Source: Anaerovibrio lipolyticus DSM 3074 (GTDB taxonomy: Bacteria > Bacillota > Negativicutes > Selenomonadales > Selenomonadaceae). Taken from it: a stretch of 64,000 nt of DNA. Positions 27,924 through 37,422 of the stretch are shown here, piece after piece. The stretch covers positions 62,001 to 126,000 of the forward strand of contig NZ_FQYW01000004.1 of assembly GCF_900141865.1 (NCBI RefSeq). The letters are read 5' to 3'. How positions within the stretch are numbered: position 1 is the first letter of the stretch; every line of letters begins with the position of its first letter. The notes under the pieces were generated by a model, which worked only from the letters and a program-made list of their open reading frames with translations, was not told the DNA's origin and made no database searches. Both the position numbers and the translations under genes were made by a program.

Positions 27924-28745
27924 TCAGCCTTCTTTCCCGCCAACTACCTTAAAGAAATCTTCGGATATATTATCCTCACAAACCTCCACATCAGCCTCCT
28001 GTTTCATGGAGGCCAGCTCCTGACGAAGATATTTCGCCACGGCCTCTACCATGGGAAATTCAGTGGCAAAGTGGCCGGCGTCAATAAGATTAATGCCCTG
28101 CTTTACAGCCTGTTGGGCTTCATGATACTTAATATCGCCGGTTACATACACATCGGCCCCCTTAAACACTGCCTTGCTTATAAATTCAGCACCGGCACCA
28201 CTGCAAAGGGCCACCTTTTTCACCATATCCTTACCGCCCTTCACAAGACGCACATGATGACATCTAAGAGTATCACACAGCATTTTGGAAAATGCTTCTA
28301 TGGACATGGGCTTGGAGAGATAGCCAATTCGTCCTAAACTGTCCCCAGTTTCGGGATCTGTAAGGGCAAGTCCTTCTACCTTTTCCAGATTCCATAATTG
28401 TGCCAGAATATCATTACAGCCTCCCTGGGCAATATCCAGATTAGTGTGGGCAGAATACACGGCAATGTTATGGGACAATATTTTTTGAAGCATTTCGCCA
28501 TCATAGGTATCGGTTCTAATGCTAAGAAGTCCCTTAAAGAGCATCACCGGGTGATGGGATATGATCATATCCGCCCCAATCTCAATGGCCTTGTCCACCA
28601 CTGGCTGACTAACATCAAGACACACCAAAAGCTTACTTATCTCCTGCTCCGGATTTCCCAGCTGAAGGCCGGGATTATCCCAGTTCTCTGCCAGCTTTTT
28701 GGGAGCCAGCTTTTCCATAATCCCCATTATAGTCTGACACTTCAT
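27924..28745 (-). CDS. Nif3-like dinuclear metal centre protein
   Basis: NIF3/YqfO family protein, annotated in some genomes as GTP cyclohydrolase 1 type 2. The metal ligands appear as ISHHPVMLF near residue 63, AHTNLD near 99 and HFATE near 222. At 273 residues it lacks the inserted PII-like domain of Bacillus YqfO. It overlaps trmK by four bases, the usual YqfN-YqfO pairing in Firmicutes. The cellular function of the family is not firmly known. Confidence 0.9.
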   Translation of the reverse strand: MKCQTIMGIMEKLAPKKLAENWDNPGLQLGNPEQEISKLLVCLDVSQPVVDKAIEIGADMIISHHPVMLFKGLLSIRTDTYDGEMLQKILSHNIAVYSAHTNLDIAQGGCNDILAQLWNLEKVEGLALTDPETGDSLGRIGYLSKPMSIEAFSKMLCDTLRCHHVRLVKGGKDMVKKVALCSGAGAEFISKAVFKGADVYVTGDIKYHEAQQAVKQGINLIDAGHFATEFPMVEAVAKYLRQELASMKQEADVEVCEDNISEDFFKVVGGKEG

Positions 28746-29419
28746 AAAGTATATTCCTCCAACAGCTTCATTCTGACTTCAATCTCTGTCAGCTTGTCCT
28801 TGGTGTTACTGCCACCCTTTTGAAGACCCTTACGGATTTTATCCAGCTGATCAATATTGTTTTGAACATGGTCCGCAAAAAGCTCCGGGCGTTTTTTTAT
28901 AAGGACGGGGCCCAATATAAGCTCCGGCTCTGTAAGCATTTTTTCCTTCCCTTGGACAGCCTTTATTATCTGATATACCCTGCCATCAACCTTGGATAGC
29001 TTCTCATCCTCTATGTGCCAATTATGGTCATAAAGCCAGCCCCTAAGATATTCAAAGCCATTTTGTGGCTGCAGCACCAGGCATTGCAGCTTGGCTGTTA
29101 CATCAGGCTGTGCCTCCAGGATATCTGCCTCCAGCTTGCCCCCCATGCCAGCGATACAGACAGTATCCACCTCACCGGGAGTCAGGGCAGCCAGTCCGTC
29201 ACCCTGACGAACCTCTATAGAGTCACTGAAACCAGCCTCAGAAATAGTGCGCCGAGCAGCCTGGCATGGGCCTGCATTTAAATCTGCAGCTATTACTTTA
29301 CGGGTGCTATTTATTTTTAAAAGCTCAATGGCCAGATAGCCGTGGTCAGTACCGATATCGGCCACACTGGAAGCCGGTGGAACAAAATCTGCCACAGCCT
29401 GTAAGCGGTCATCTAACAT
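28742..29419 (-). CDS. trmK: tRNA (adenine(22)-N(1))-methyltransferase TrmK
   Basis: SAM-dependent enzyme that methylates A22 of tRNA. The SAM-binding motif is VADIGTDHGYLAIELL near residue 20, followed by VIAADLNAGPC and the catalytic NxxP-like segment CLVLQPQNGFEYLRGWL. The length of 225 matches Bacillus YqfN. It starts the three-gene cluster and lies downstream of rpoD, as in Bacillus (rpoD-cccA-yqfN). Confidence 0.93.
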   Translation of the reverse strand: MLDDRLQAVADFVPPASSVADIGTDHGYLAIELLKINSTRKVIAADLNAGPCQAARRTISEAGFSDSIEVRQGDGLAALTPGEVDTVCIAGMGGKLEADILEAQPDVTAKLQCLVLQPQNGFEYLRGWLYDHNWHIEDEKLSKVDGRVYQIIKAVQGKEKMLTEPELILGPVLIKKRPELFADHVQNNIDQLDKIRKGLQKGGSNTKDKLTEIEVRMKLLEEYTL

Positions 29420-29444
29420 ATTGTCACCTCTGATTTTTATTCAT

Positions 29445-29628
29445 GGGCAGTGACTGGTGTCTTTCACGACGGTTTCGGTTCTAAAACTTTTTCTTGCTTT
29501 TATATAGTGTAAAAAATCATAACTCGCGTTGCTCAAACAGATGATTTTTTCCACTAATACTAAGGTATAGCAACAAAAAGTTTCTTAACGCACCGAAACC
29601 TAATTGTTCAATCCACCAGTCCCTGCCC
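29445..29628 (-). repeat. Palindromic interspersed repeat, copy C
   Basis: A 184-bp element with arms GGGCAGTGACTGGTG / CACCAGTCCCTGCCC (one mismatch). Read on the minus strand its core runs TTGAACAATTAGGTTTCGG, TGCGTTAAGAAACTTTTTG, TTGCTATACCTTAGTATTAG, TGGAAAAAATCATCTGTTTG, AGCAACGCGAGTTATGATTT, ACACTATATAAAAGCAAG. Copy D shares all of these blocks in order. The halves are also partly complementary to each other (AAAAAATCAT facing ATGATTTTTT), so the whole can fold into one long hairpin. Confidence 0.85.
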
Positions 29629-29639
29629 TTCTAAAGCAT

Positions 29640-29669
29640 AAAAAGGGGACGGCATATGTCCGTCCCCTT
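29640..29669 (-). terminator. Terminator after rpoD
   Basis: Minus strand AAGGGGACGG / CCGTCCCCTT, a perfect 10-bp stem with a 7-base loop, followed by TTTATG; it lies 15 bases past the rpoD stop and next to repeat copy C. Confidence 0.9.
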
Positions 29670-29684
29670 GATATTTAAATATTC

Positions 29685-31505
29685 TTAGTCCAAAAAATCC
29701 TTGAGCTTTTTGCTGCGGGTTGGATGACGCAGCTTCCTCAGGGCCTTGGCCTCAATCTGACGGATACGCTCACGGGTTACACCGAAGCTCTGCCCAACCT
29801 CCTCAAGAGTGCGGGCACGGCCGTCCTCAATACCGAAGCGCAGAACCAAAACCTTCCGTTCACGCTCGGTGAGGGTATCAAGTACCTCCGCCAGCTGCTC
29901 CTTAAGCATCATGAAGGATGCTTGCTCTGCTGGTGCTGGTGCGTCATGGTCCTCAATGAAGTCTCCAAGGTGGGAGTCCTCCTCCTCACCAATAGGAGTT
30001 TCCAGTGAAACTGGCTCCTGGGCTATCTTCATGATTTCCCGAACACGCTCAACGCTGATATCCATCTTTTTGGCAATCTCGTTAGGCTTAGGATCACGAC
30101 CTAAATCCTGAACCAGCTGTCTGGTAACCCGAATCAGCTTATTAATTGTTTCCACCATATGAACCGGAATGCGGATGGTTCTAGCCTGATCCGCAATGGC
30201 TCTGGTGATAGCCTGTCTAATCCACCAGGTAGCATAGGTACTGAACTTATACCCCTTGGTATGGTCAAACTTCTCCACAGCCTTTATAAGACCCAGATTG
30301 CCTTCCTGAATCAAATCGAGGAAAAGCATCCCACGCCCCACATAACGCTTGGCAATACTTACAACCAAACGAAGGTTAGCCTCTGCCAGACGTTTCTGGG
30401 CATCCTCACCAAAGGCCTTGGCGGTATTCATGGCGATAATATCTGTCTTGGAAAGCGGCTCCACCTCAAGCTCAGCATAGCCTAATGCTTCATTATAATT
30501 GGTGAAGAGCTCACTGTCAAAGTCCTCCAGGCCGTCAATATCCTCCTTGTACTGCTCCACAATGGCATTTACACTGTCATTGTCCACATGAAGATATTTA
30601 CGGGTAACATCATTGTTGTCCAGCTTCAGCAGCTCAGTCCACTCTGACAGTGGTCTTACACTGTCAGTGCCAGCCTCAGCATCCTGCTTAACAACCTCAT
30701 CGGCAGCCAAACGGATTTCAGCGGACACGCCGTCCTCCATACGCTCTGCCAGTTCCTTCTCCTCAGAGCCTGTGAGAAGTGGCACACGGCCAATCTCCTT
30801 CAGATACATACGAACCGGGTCATCTATATTTACACCGTCAGGTATGTTAATACCAACCTCAACGTCGACGTCTTCTTCGTCTTCAGGTTTATCAACATCA
30901 TCTTCTGAGTCGTTATCGTCAAAAGAAACTTCCACACCATTCTTACTGAACTTGTCAACGATAATCTCATCCAACTCTTCTGGAGATATATCCTGTTTCT
31001 GTAAAGCTTCCATAATCTCCCCTGCTGTTATCTTATTCCCATTATCACGGGCACGCTCAACTAAGTCAGCTAAATTGCCTGTCTCCATCTCCGTGGTATT
31101 TTCCACAGCTTCATTTGCTTCAACTAAAGCCTTTGGCTTAGCATTTTCTTCAGCTTTGGTGCTCTTGGTTGCTTTGGTGGTTTTTGCAGTTTTTGCAGTT
31201 TTTGTAGTTTTGGTTGATTTTGTTGCCTTTGCAGGCTTTTCACTCTTGGCAGTCTTTTCTGGCTTTGTTTCGCTATCCTCGACGACTGTCTTCTTCACTG
31301 CTTTGGTGGTAGCCTTAGTGGCCTTGGCTGTTGTTTTTGTAGATGTTTTGGTTGTTGTGGTTTTGGTAGATTTCTTGGCGGTAGTCTTGCCAGTCTTCTT
31401 CTCCGCAGGCTCTGCTGCCTTGGTGGTCTTTGTCTTCGTCTGGGTTGCTACTGCCTTTTTTTCTTCTTGTTCAGTAGTGGTAGTCTTTTTCTTCTTCTCA
31501 GCCAT
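29685..31505 (-). CDS. rpoD: Primary sigma factor RpoD with lysine/threonine-rich N-terminal tail
   Basis: Housekeeping sigma-70. Region 1.2 begins near [16 protein letters not shown] (about 235), region 2 contains the [14 protein letters not shown] and [16 protein letters not shown] motifs, and region 4 ends with [18 protein letters not shown]. The first ~135 residues are a low-complexity Lys/Thr/Ala tail, unlike a normal region 1.1, which follows only in shortened acidic form (about 140-230). A perfect AAAGGAGG before the ATG at 31505 shows that the tail is translated. It lies downstream of dnaG, the classic macromolecular-synthesis pair. Confidence 0.97.
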   Translation of the reverse strand: MAEKKKKTTTTEQEEKKAVATQTKTKTTKAAEPAEKKTGKTTAKKSTKTTTTKTSTKTTAKATKATTKAVKKTVVEDSETKPEKTAKSEKPAKATKSTKTTKTAKTAKTTKATKSTKAEENAKPKALVEANEAVENTTEMETGNLADLVERARDNGNKITAGEIMEALQKQDISPEELDEIIVDKFSKNGVEVSFDDNDSEDDVDKPEDEEDVDVEVGINIPDGVNIDDPVRMYLKEIGRVPLLTGSEEKELAERMEDGVSAEIRLAADEVVKQDAEAGTDSVRPLSEWTELLKLDNNDVTRKYLHVDNDSVNAIVEQYKEDIDGLEDFDSELFTNYNEALGYAELEVEPLSKTDIIAMNTAKAFGEDAQKRLAEANLRLVVSIAKRYVGRGMLFLDLIQEGNLGLIKAVEKFDHTKGYKFSTYATWWIRQAITRAIADQARTIRIPVHMVETINKLIRVTRQLVQDLGRDPKPNEIAKKMDISVERVREIMKIAQEPVSLETPIGEEEDSHLGDFIEDHDAPAPAEQASFMMLKEQLAEVLDTLTERERKVLVLRFGIEDGRARTLEEVGQSFGVTRERIRQIEAKALRKLRHPTRSKKLKDFLD

Positions 31506-31543
31506 TGATAAACCTCCTTTCTCAGAATTTTGGTAGTTGATTG

Positions 31544-33340
31544 TTAATTAACACCTTGTAATTCATCCATTTCATGCTTTATTTTCTGACTGGCGGCCAG
31601 TTCCTCCAAATACTTTGCATCACCCTGCCGATACAACTCCTCGGCATTTTTTGAATGCACTTCATACTGACTCACCAGATAATTTCTTCGTAATTGGCGC
31701 ACACAAGCTTCATATAATATAGAGCGGTCTTCCTCTCCTAAATCCTCGACTACAGCCCGGGATAATTCCTCCACTGCCTCGTCGCCTAAATGGGCCAGCC
31801 CCATTATGTCGCTTATTTTCTCGCCTGCCCTATACTTCTCCATAAGGGCTTCCAATATTCTTTTGTGAATTTCGTCAGGCACAGACTCCATAGGCACCAG
31901 GCTTATAAAATGGTCCAAAATAGCCGGCTCATCCCATACCATGCGAATGATTACCCTGCCAGCCCGACGGCCTGCATCATCGACTTGACGCACCACGCTT
32001 CTTACTGCCCTGCCTGAGCTTGGCTGGTTTACTGACCAACGACTTTTTTTGCCTAACTCTACAAGTATATCATTTTCTGACACACTTAGCAATTGTGCCA
32101 CCTTGGACACATAAGCTGAACGCTCGGCGGCATTTTTTATGGTGGCCAATATAGGAAGCATTTCCGACAAGGCTTTGAGTCTGCCCTCCAAGCCAGATAC
32201 ATCACTGTGAGCCATAACATGTCTCAGGCGGAATTCCACCACGGAAACGGCCTGGCTCACAACCTTTCTGAAATCCTCAACCCCATGCTTTCTGATATAT
32301 TCATCAGGATCCTTGCAATCCGGGAGCTGAACCACCTTCACTATAGCAGAGGTGCCAGCAGCTATGCCTATGGCTCTGGCTATTGCCTCCTGTCCCGCAT
32401 TATCGCTGTCGTAACAGAAATAAATGGCAGGAGCATATCTTAGCAGCTTTTTGCACTGGTCTATGGTAAAGGCCGTTCCCAGAGAAGCAACCACATTTTT
32501 GATGCCGGCTGCCGCCACGGAAATAACATCCATATACCCTTCCACCACAAGGGCGAATCCCTCCTGACTAATGGCCCGATGGGCCTTGTCCAGTCCAAAG
32601 AGAAGTCTGCGCTTGTTAAACAAAATAGTTTCAGGAGAATTGAGGTACTTTGGATTGCCATTGTCAATAACACGGCCTCCAAAACCGCAAACCCGACCAC
32701 GTTCATCCATAATTGGAATCATGACCCGATTGCGGAATCTGTCATATTCCCCCTGGCCCTTCTGTCTTTTCACCACCAACCCGCTTTCCAGTAAAAGCTC
32801 AGTATCAATACCACGCTTAGCGAAGGCGGTGGTGAGCTTGTCCCAGGCATCTGGAGCAAAACCAAGGTTAAACTCTTCTATTATATTGTCGTTTATACCA
32901 CGATGATGGAAATATTCCAGACCGGCGGTGCCATATTTTGTCATTGTCAGACAATTATGGAAGAATTTGCCAGCCAGCTCATGGGCCTCACGGAGTTTTT
33001 TCAGCTTCTCCTCCCGGGCTATTTCCTCTGGGGTCCGCTGTCTCTCGGGCAGGGGAATATTCAGCTTCTCCGCCTGAAATACGATGGCCTCCCTATAGGA
33101 AAGGCTTTCTATCATAGATATAAACTTAAAAACATCCCCACCTGCGTGACAACCGAAACAGTAAAAAAATCCCTTATCCGGGGTCACTGCAAAGGAAGGC
33201 GTTTTTTCATTGTGAAACGGGCAGCAGCCCCAAAACTGTTTTCCTTTGCGCTTCAGAGGTACATAAGTGGAGATTACAGAAACAAGATCTGATTCTGACC
33301 GAACCCTTTCCACGAATTCATCTGTCAGCCAGGTTGCCAT
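31544..33340 (-). CDS. dnaG: DNA primase DnaG
   Basis: Makes RNA primers for replication. N-terminal zinc-binding domain with [12 protein letters not shown] and [12 protein letters not shown], then the catalytic core with Toprim motifs ([20 protein letters not shown] and [10 protein letters not shown]), then a helical C-terminal domain for DnaB helicase contact. The length of 598 is normal. The ATG at 33340 lacks a strong Shine-Dalgarno, with AAAGGATG a weak candidate. It is followed closely by rpoD. Confidence 0.97.
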   Translation of the reverse strand: MATWLTDEFVERVRSESDLVSVISTYVPLKRKGKQFWGCCPFHNEKTPSFAVTPDKGFFYCFGCHAGGDVFKFISMIESLSYREAIVFQAEKLNIPLPERQRTPEEIAREEKLKKLREAHELAGKFFHNCLTMTKYGTAGLEYFHHRGINDNIIEEFNLGFAPDAWDKLTTAFAKRGIDTELLLESGLVVKRQKGQGEYDRFRNRVMIPIMDERGRVCGFGGRVIDNGNPKYLNSPETILFNKRRLLFGLDKAHRAISQEGFALVVEGYMDVISVAAAGIKNVVASLGTAFTIDQCKKLLRYAPAIYFCYDSDNAGQEAIARAIGIAAGTSAIVKVVQLPDCKDPDEYIRKHGVEDFRKVVSQAVSVVEFRLRHVMAHSDVSGLEGRLKALSEMLPILATIKNAAERSAYVSKVAQLLSVSENDILVELGKKSRWSVNQPSSGRAVRSVVRQVDDAGRRAGRVIIRMVWDEPAILDHFISLVPMESVPDEIHKRILEALMEKYRAGEKISDIMGLAHLGDEAVEELSRAVVEDLGEEDRSILYEACVRQLRRNYLVSQYEVHSKNAEELYRQGDAKYLEELAASQKIKHEMDELQGVN

Positions 33341-33565
33341 GTGTACTCATCCTTTTCCAACGCATAAAAACAGTGCAAAGATTTGTCATACCTTTATACT
33401 GGATATCAGAAAGATACACAGTATAATTCGAGGCTAAACATAAAATTCCTGCAAGAATCCACTAAAAATTCGTCTAGCCCTACTCAAATCCCTTGCACTA
33501 TTAATATTCAATATAAATCTAAAATATCCTTTTTTTACTACGAAATCTTGGCGAATCTATGCAAA
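33341..33565. other. Gene-free spacer upstream of dnaG
   Basis: About 225 AT-rich bases between the 33.6-kb palindrome and dnaG. No credible ORF or RNA gene is seen. The dnaG promoter presumably lies here, but I find no clear -35/-10 pair to name. Confidence 0.5.
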
Positions 33566-33643
33566 TTTGTCAAGATAAGCCTTAGATTTCGTGTAAGGGC
33601 TGATGAAAACCCGTATGTTTTCATCTTGCTTATCTTGACAAAA
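33566..33643. repeat. Nested palindrome between dgt and dnaG
   Basis: Outer arms TTTGTCAAGATAAGC (33566-33580) and GCTTATCTTGACAAA (33629-33643) are a perfect 15-bp inverted repeat. Inside, GATGAAAAC and GTTTTCATC form a second perfect 9-bp hairpin around a 6-base loop. No clear T-run follows on either side, so it is not a standard terminator. Its sequence is not that of the core shared by copies A-D. Confidence 0.75.
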
Positions 33644-33682
33644 TCATATTAGCATCTCAACTAATGGTGACAAGCCTTGAAA

Positions 33683-34681
33683 TCACTTCACCATTACCCC
33701 CACAGGCGGCATAAAAATATCATTAAAAAGCTGTACAGCATAGCTGTCGGTAATGCCGGCCACATAATCCACCACCGTCTGTTCCAGACCCCATTGGTCC
33801 TGACGAGCCTGAAACTCATGGGGCATCTTGTCAGGATTGTCCATAAAATACTTAAAAAGCTGCTCAATAACAAAAACTGCCTGTCCCCGCTCCTTGGCCA
33901 GCCGTTCTGAGTGATATATACTATTGAACATAAATTCCCTAAAAGTCCCCATGGCCTCGGTCATTTCCCTGGAGAAGGTAATATCTCCTGCTTTTTCTGA
34001 GGAACGAATCATGTCCGATACCATGGCGGTTATCATTTTTGAGGTATCCGTACCAATTTTTTCAATGACAATCCTCGGCAAGTCATCGGGCTTTAATATA
34101 TCCGCCCGCATACTGTCATCATAATCGTGGCAAAGATAAGCTATACGGTCAGCCCAGTGAATAATTTTTCCTTCCATAGTAATAGGTTTTCCCTTGCCAC
34201 TATGGTTAAGAATGCCATCCATGGTTTCCTTGGTAAGATTAAGACCCTTGCCACCCTTTTCCAGATACTTTACCACTCTAAGGCTTTGCTCGTTGTGGGC
34301 AAAGTGGCCTGTAAGACGGTCAAGGACTGCTTCCCCGGCGTGTCCAAAGGCTGTATGTCCCACATCATGCCCCAATGCAATGGCCTCAGTAAGATCTTCG
34401 TTAAGCCGCAGGCTTCTGGCAATGGTGCGGCCTATCTGTGACACTTCAAGGCTGTGGGTCATGCGGGTGCGATAATGATCACCGGAGATAATATATACTT
34501 GTGTCTTGTGCTTTAAGCGGCGGAAGGCCTTGGAATGGATAATTCTATCCCTGTCACGCTGAAATCTGGTACGGAATTCGCAATCCTCCTCAGGGCGTTC
34601 CCTTGTCGCATCGCGACTTTTGGCTGCCAATGAAGAAAGCATCTGGTATTCGTTTTCCTCAGTTCGTTCCCTAACCTTCAT
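33683..34681 (-). CDS. dgt: Deoxyguanosinetriphosphate triphosphohydrolase-like protein (HD domain)
   Basis: HD-family dNTPase that removes triphosphate from dNTPs. The metal site is seen as RMTHSLEVSQIGR, then LGHDVGHTAFGHAGE, and HWADRIAYLCHDYDD; the N-terminal family signature is FRTRFQRDRDRIIHSKAFRRL, written here in two overlapping parts. The frame is open to 34747, but AAGGCGG lies eight bases before the ATG at 34681 (MKVRERTEE), which is preferred. It precedes dnaG-rpoD, a common order in clostridia and Negativicutes. Confidence 0.92.
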   Translation of the reverse strand: MKVRERTEENEYQMLSSLAAKSRDATRERPEEDCEFRTRFQRDRDRIIHSKAFRRLKHKTQVYIISGDHYRTRMTHSLEVSQIGRTIARSLRLNEDLTEAIALGHDVGHTAFGHAGEAVLDRLTGHFAHNEQSLRVVKYLEKGGKGLNLTKETMDGILNHSGKGKPITMEGKIIHWADRIAYLCHDYDDSMRADILKPDDLPRIVIEKIGTDTSKMITAMVSDMIRSSEKAGDITFSREMTEAMGTFREFMFNSIYHSERLAKERGQAVFVIEQLFKYFMDNPDKMPHEFQARQDQWGLEQTVVDYVAGITDSYAVQLFNDIFMPPVGVMVK

Positions 34682-34820
34682 ATATAACACCGCCTTTTGC
34701 ATAATCTCTATACCTGTTAAACGAAATCTCATTTTATGGTTTATCATTTTAACCCACTTCTGTCAAGGGTTGCGGTTTTCTTTCATTAAAAACAGTGTAC
34801 ACAAAAGTATTTTTCTATGA

Positions 34821-34829
34821 TATAATATA
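34821..34829 (+). promoter_or_regulatory. Extended -10 promoter of the 70-codon gene
   Basis: TATAAT at 34821-34826 is preceded by TGA, an extended -10 element; no good -35 box is seen at the usual distance. It lies 44 bases before the start codon of the plus-strand gene at 34870. Confidence 0.6.
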
Positions 34830-34869
34830 GCATATTATGTTTATTATGATTTAGAGGGGAGAGTTTTAA

Positions 34870-35082
34870 ATGACTCAGGAATCTATCGAAGCAATTCTCA
34901 AAGCAAAGATTGCTGAAGAGCGCGGCAAGCTGCCAGTTCATGAATATATCGACCTGAACGCTGTTTCTAATGGTCGTGGTGTTGCTGACGGCGGTCTGAT
35001 GTTCCTCAAGGCTGTTGATACTGCTCTGGACATCATGAGCAAGTCTGTAGCAGCTACCTTGGCTGAGGTTGTAAAAGACTAA
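34870..35082 (+). CDS. Uncharacterised 70-residue protein
   Basis: I do not recognise a family. It is a real gene by its setting: an extended -10 promoter, GAGGGGAG eight bases before the ATG, and a strong terminator after the stop, all on the strand opposite to its neighbours. The 70 residues are soluble-looking, mixed helical, start MTQESIEAILKAKIAEERG and end ATLAEVVKD; one segment, NAVSNGRGVADGGLMF, is Gly-rich. There is no Cys, signal peptide or membrane segment. Monocistronic expression suggests a small abundant or regulatory protein, which is inference. Confidence 0.75.
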   Translation: MTQESIEAILKAKIAEERGKLPVHEYIDLNAVSNGRGVADGGLMFLKAVDTALDIMSKSVAATLAEVVKD

Positions 35083-35095
35083 TTTTTAATCTATT

Positions 35096-35130
35096 AAAAA
35101 AATGCTGTTCCTTTCGGAACAGCATTTTTT
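35096..35130 (+). terminator. Terminator after the 70-codon gene
   Basis: AAAAAATGCTGTTCC / GGAACAGCATTTTTT, a perfect 15-bp stem with a TTTC loop; the flanking A and T runs would let it stop transcription from both sides. Confidence 0.93.
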
Positions 35131-35146
35131 ATTTAGTTAAATATAT

Positions 35147-35352
35147 GACGCAGAGACAGATGGCTTGAACAGTTTGTCGCGATGCGTTAAGAAAGTTTTT
35201 ATTGCTTACCTTAATATTAGTGAAAAAAATCATCTGTTTGAGCTACGCATAGCTAGACCTTTAGGGCGAAGCGAGTTATGATTTTTTACACTATATCACA
35301 GCAAGAAAAAGTTTTAGAATCGTGACATTGTGAAAGCCACTGTCTCTGCGTC
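35147..35352 (+). repeat. Palindromic interspersed repeat, copy D
   Basis: A 206-bp element with arms GACGCAGAGACAG-TGGCTT (one extra A on the left) and the complement on the right. The core shares TTGAACA, GATGCGTTAAGAAA, ATTAGTGAAAAAAATCATCTG, written here as its leading parts, then GCGAGTTATGATTTTTTACA, CACTATAT, AGCAAGAAAAAGTTTTAGAA with copy C. Between the halves lies an extra 24-base stretch (CATAGCTAGACCTTTAGGGC region) absent from C. It fills the spacer between the 70-codon gene and glyS, whose stop is 6 bases away. Confidence 0.85.
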
Positions 35353-35358
35353 TATTAT

Positions 35359-37422
35359 TTATCCTAAAACAATCTTGCTGAAGTCTGCCACCTTGCAGAT
35401 GAGCTGATCAACAGCCTTCAACAAGCCAAGACGGTTGTTCTTAATCTTCTCATCCTTGTCCATAACCATAACAGCATCAAAGAAGCCATCAATAGGAGCT
35501 GCCAGCTTGGTAAGCTCAGAAATGGCACCAGCATAATCCTGATTCCTCAAAAGGCCTTCAACCTTGGCAGAAGCCACCTTGAACTCATCATTCAGAACAC
35601 CCTCTGCTGCCTCCACAAAGAGGGAAGCGTCACAGCCAGGAGCAACTTTTTCGTCCTTGCGGGAAATATTGCCGGCACGGTTAAAGGACTGAATTGTTTC
35701 TTCCATACCTTCCTTCTTAACTGCCTCATTTACAGCCTGAGCACGGAGGGTTACGGAATAAATATCATCCACATCTACAAATACTGCGTCTACCACATCA
35801 TAGCGGATTTCAGCATCGGAGAGAACATTCTTCAGACGGAGCTTCATAAAATCAGCCACATCATCCTGCATCTTGGCCTGAGCCTTGGCATCAGTTATAT
35901 CAAGGAGCTCCATAGCCTTTGCCACTAGACCGGAAAGAGAAATGTGGTACTTGGCCTCCACCAGCATATTTACCATACCAAGTGCCTGACGGCGCAGAGC
36001 AAATGGATCCTGAGAGCCAGTTGGAATAAGACCGCGGCTGAAGGTTGCCACCAGATTATCAATCTTGTCAGCCAAGGAAACAATACGACCAGCTACAGAA
36101 GCAGGCTGTCCATCGGATGCACTTCTTGGCATATAATGCTCGTCAATAGCCTGGGCTACTGCTTCGTTCTCACCATCAAGAAGGGCATATTCACGGCCCA
36201 TAATACCCTGAAGCTCAGTGAACTCAGTTACCATGCCGGTTACCAGGTCAGCCTTACAGAGCTTGGCTGCACGAACAGCATCCTTTTTCTCCTGATCAGA
36301 AACCTTCAGCTGGTCTGCAATATATGCTGCCAGCTTCTCCAAACGTCCAGCCTTGTCGTAAATAGAGCCAAGGCCTTCCTGGAATACTACTGTCTTCAGC
36401 TTGTCACAATGCTCCTCCAGGGACTTCTTGCGATCCTCATCGAAGAAGAACTGGGCATCCTCAAGGCGGGCACGAAGTACGCGCTCATTACCATGCTGTA
36501 CAACCTCCAAATGCTCACTGCCACCATTGCGAATGGTAATAAAGAGAGGCATCAGCTTGCCATCCTTCAATACAGGGAAATAGCGCTGATGGTCACGCAT
36601 TGGGGTGATAACAGCCTCAGCAGGGAGCTTCAGATACTTGTCATCAATGGTACCGCAGAGAGCAGTTGGATACTCCACCAGATAGAGAACCTCCTCCAGC
36701 AGACCTTCCTCAATCTGAGCCTTGCCCCCCTTGGACTCAGCCAGCTCCACAATCTGCTGACGAATCATCTCGCGGCGACGGTTATGGTCAACAATAACGA
36801 ACTGCTCCTCGCAAGCCTTTTCATAGCTGCAAGCGCACTTAATTTCAAAATCTCCATCAGAGAGGAAACGATGGCCACGGGAAATGCGACCGGATTTTAC
36901 ATTGGCAGTTTCAAAATCAATAACATCCTCACCATAGAGGCCCACCAGCCAACGAAGCGGACGAATGAACTTGTAGTCCAAATCAGCCCAGTGCATGTTA
37001 TTTGGGAAATTCAGGCCATCAACCAGACCCTTCAATGTATCGCTGAGAAGGTCAACGGTCTTGCCGCCCACCTCATGTACCATAGCGTATACATAGCCAT
37101 CCTTGGTTACCAGGTCCTTGGCATCAATACCCTGGCCTCTGGCAAAGCCCTGGGCTGCCTTGGTAGGATTGCCATCGGCGTCAAAGGCGATATTTACTGC
37201 CGGACCGCGGTTCTCCTTGGAAAGGTCCTCCTGATTTTCAGCCAGTCCCTCAACAATAAGAGCCAAACGGCGTGGAGTACCCATGGTCTTTACATTATCG
37301 TAGGTAAGACGCAGGTCAGTAAAGGTCTTCTCGGCATTTTCCTTAAGCTGAGAGATAATACCAGGCATTGCATAGGCTGGAATTTCCTCAGTACCAATTT
37401 CTAATAATAAAGTCTTGCTCAT
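35359..37422 (-). CDS. glyS: Glycyl-tRNA synthetase beta subunit
   Basis: Beta chain of the bacterial alpha2beta2 glycyl-tRNA synthetase; it contributes tRNA recognition and the anticodon-binding domain. It begins with the family pattern LLLEIGTEEIPAYAMP, has the HD-like segment RSASDGQPASVAGRIVSLADK, and ends in the DALR-type anticodon-binding region (FFDAVMVMDKDE and NNRLGLLKAVDQL). The length of 687 is normal. Its start overlaps the glyQ stop by one base, so expression is coupled to glyQ under the T-box. Confidence 0.97.
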   Translation of the reverse strand: MSKTLLLEIGTEEIPAYAMPGIISQLKENAEKTFTDLRLTYDNVKTMGTPRRLALIVEGLAENQEDLSKENRGPAVNIAFDADGNPTKAAQGFARGQGIDAKDLVTKDGYVYAMVHEVGGKTVDLLSDTLKGLVDGLNFPNNMHWADLDYKFIRPLRWLVGLYGEDVIDFETANVKSGRISRGHRFLSDGDFEIKCACSYEKACEEQFVIVDHNRRREMIRQQIVELAESKGGKAQIEEGLLEEVLYLVEYPTALCGTIDDKYLKLPAEAVITPMRDHQRYFPVLKDGKLMPLFITIRNGGSEHLEVVQHGNERVLRARLEDAQFFFDEDRKKSLEEHCDKLKTVVFQEGLGSIYDKAGRLEKLAAYIADQLKVSDQEKKDAVRAAKLCKADLVTGMVTEFTELQGIMGREYALLDGENEAVAQAIDEHYMPRSASDGQPASVAGRIVSLADKIDNLVATFSRGLIPTGSQDPFALRRQALGMVNMLVEAKYHISLSGLVAKAMELLDITDAKAQAKMQDDVADFMKLRLKNVLSDAEIRYDVVDAVFVDVDDIYSVTLRAQAVNEAVKKEGMEETIQSFNRAGNISRKDEKVAPGCDASLFVEAAEGVLNDEFKVASAKVEGLLRNQDYAGAISELTKLAAPIDGFFDAVMVMDKDEKIKNNRLGLLKAVDQLICKVADFSKIVLG

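Noticed and set aside
30613-31536. 307-codon plus-strand frame rich in Ser, Val and Phe
   Set aside because: Mirror of the Lys/Thr repeats of RpoD; low-complexity artefact.
35944-37404. Long open frame (486 codons) on the plus strand
   Set aside because: It is fully antisense to glyS; its translation shows no domain and a composition typical of a shadow frame.
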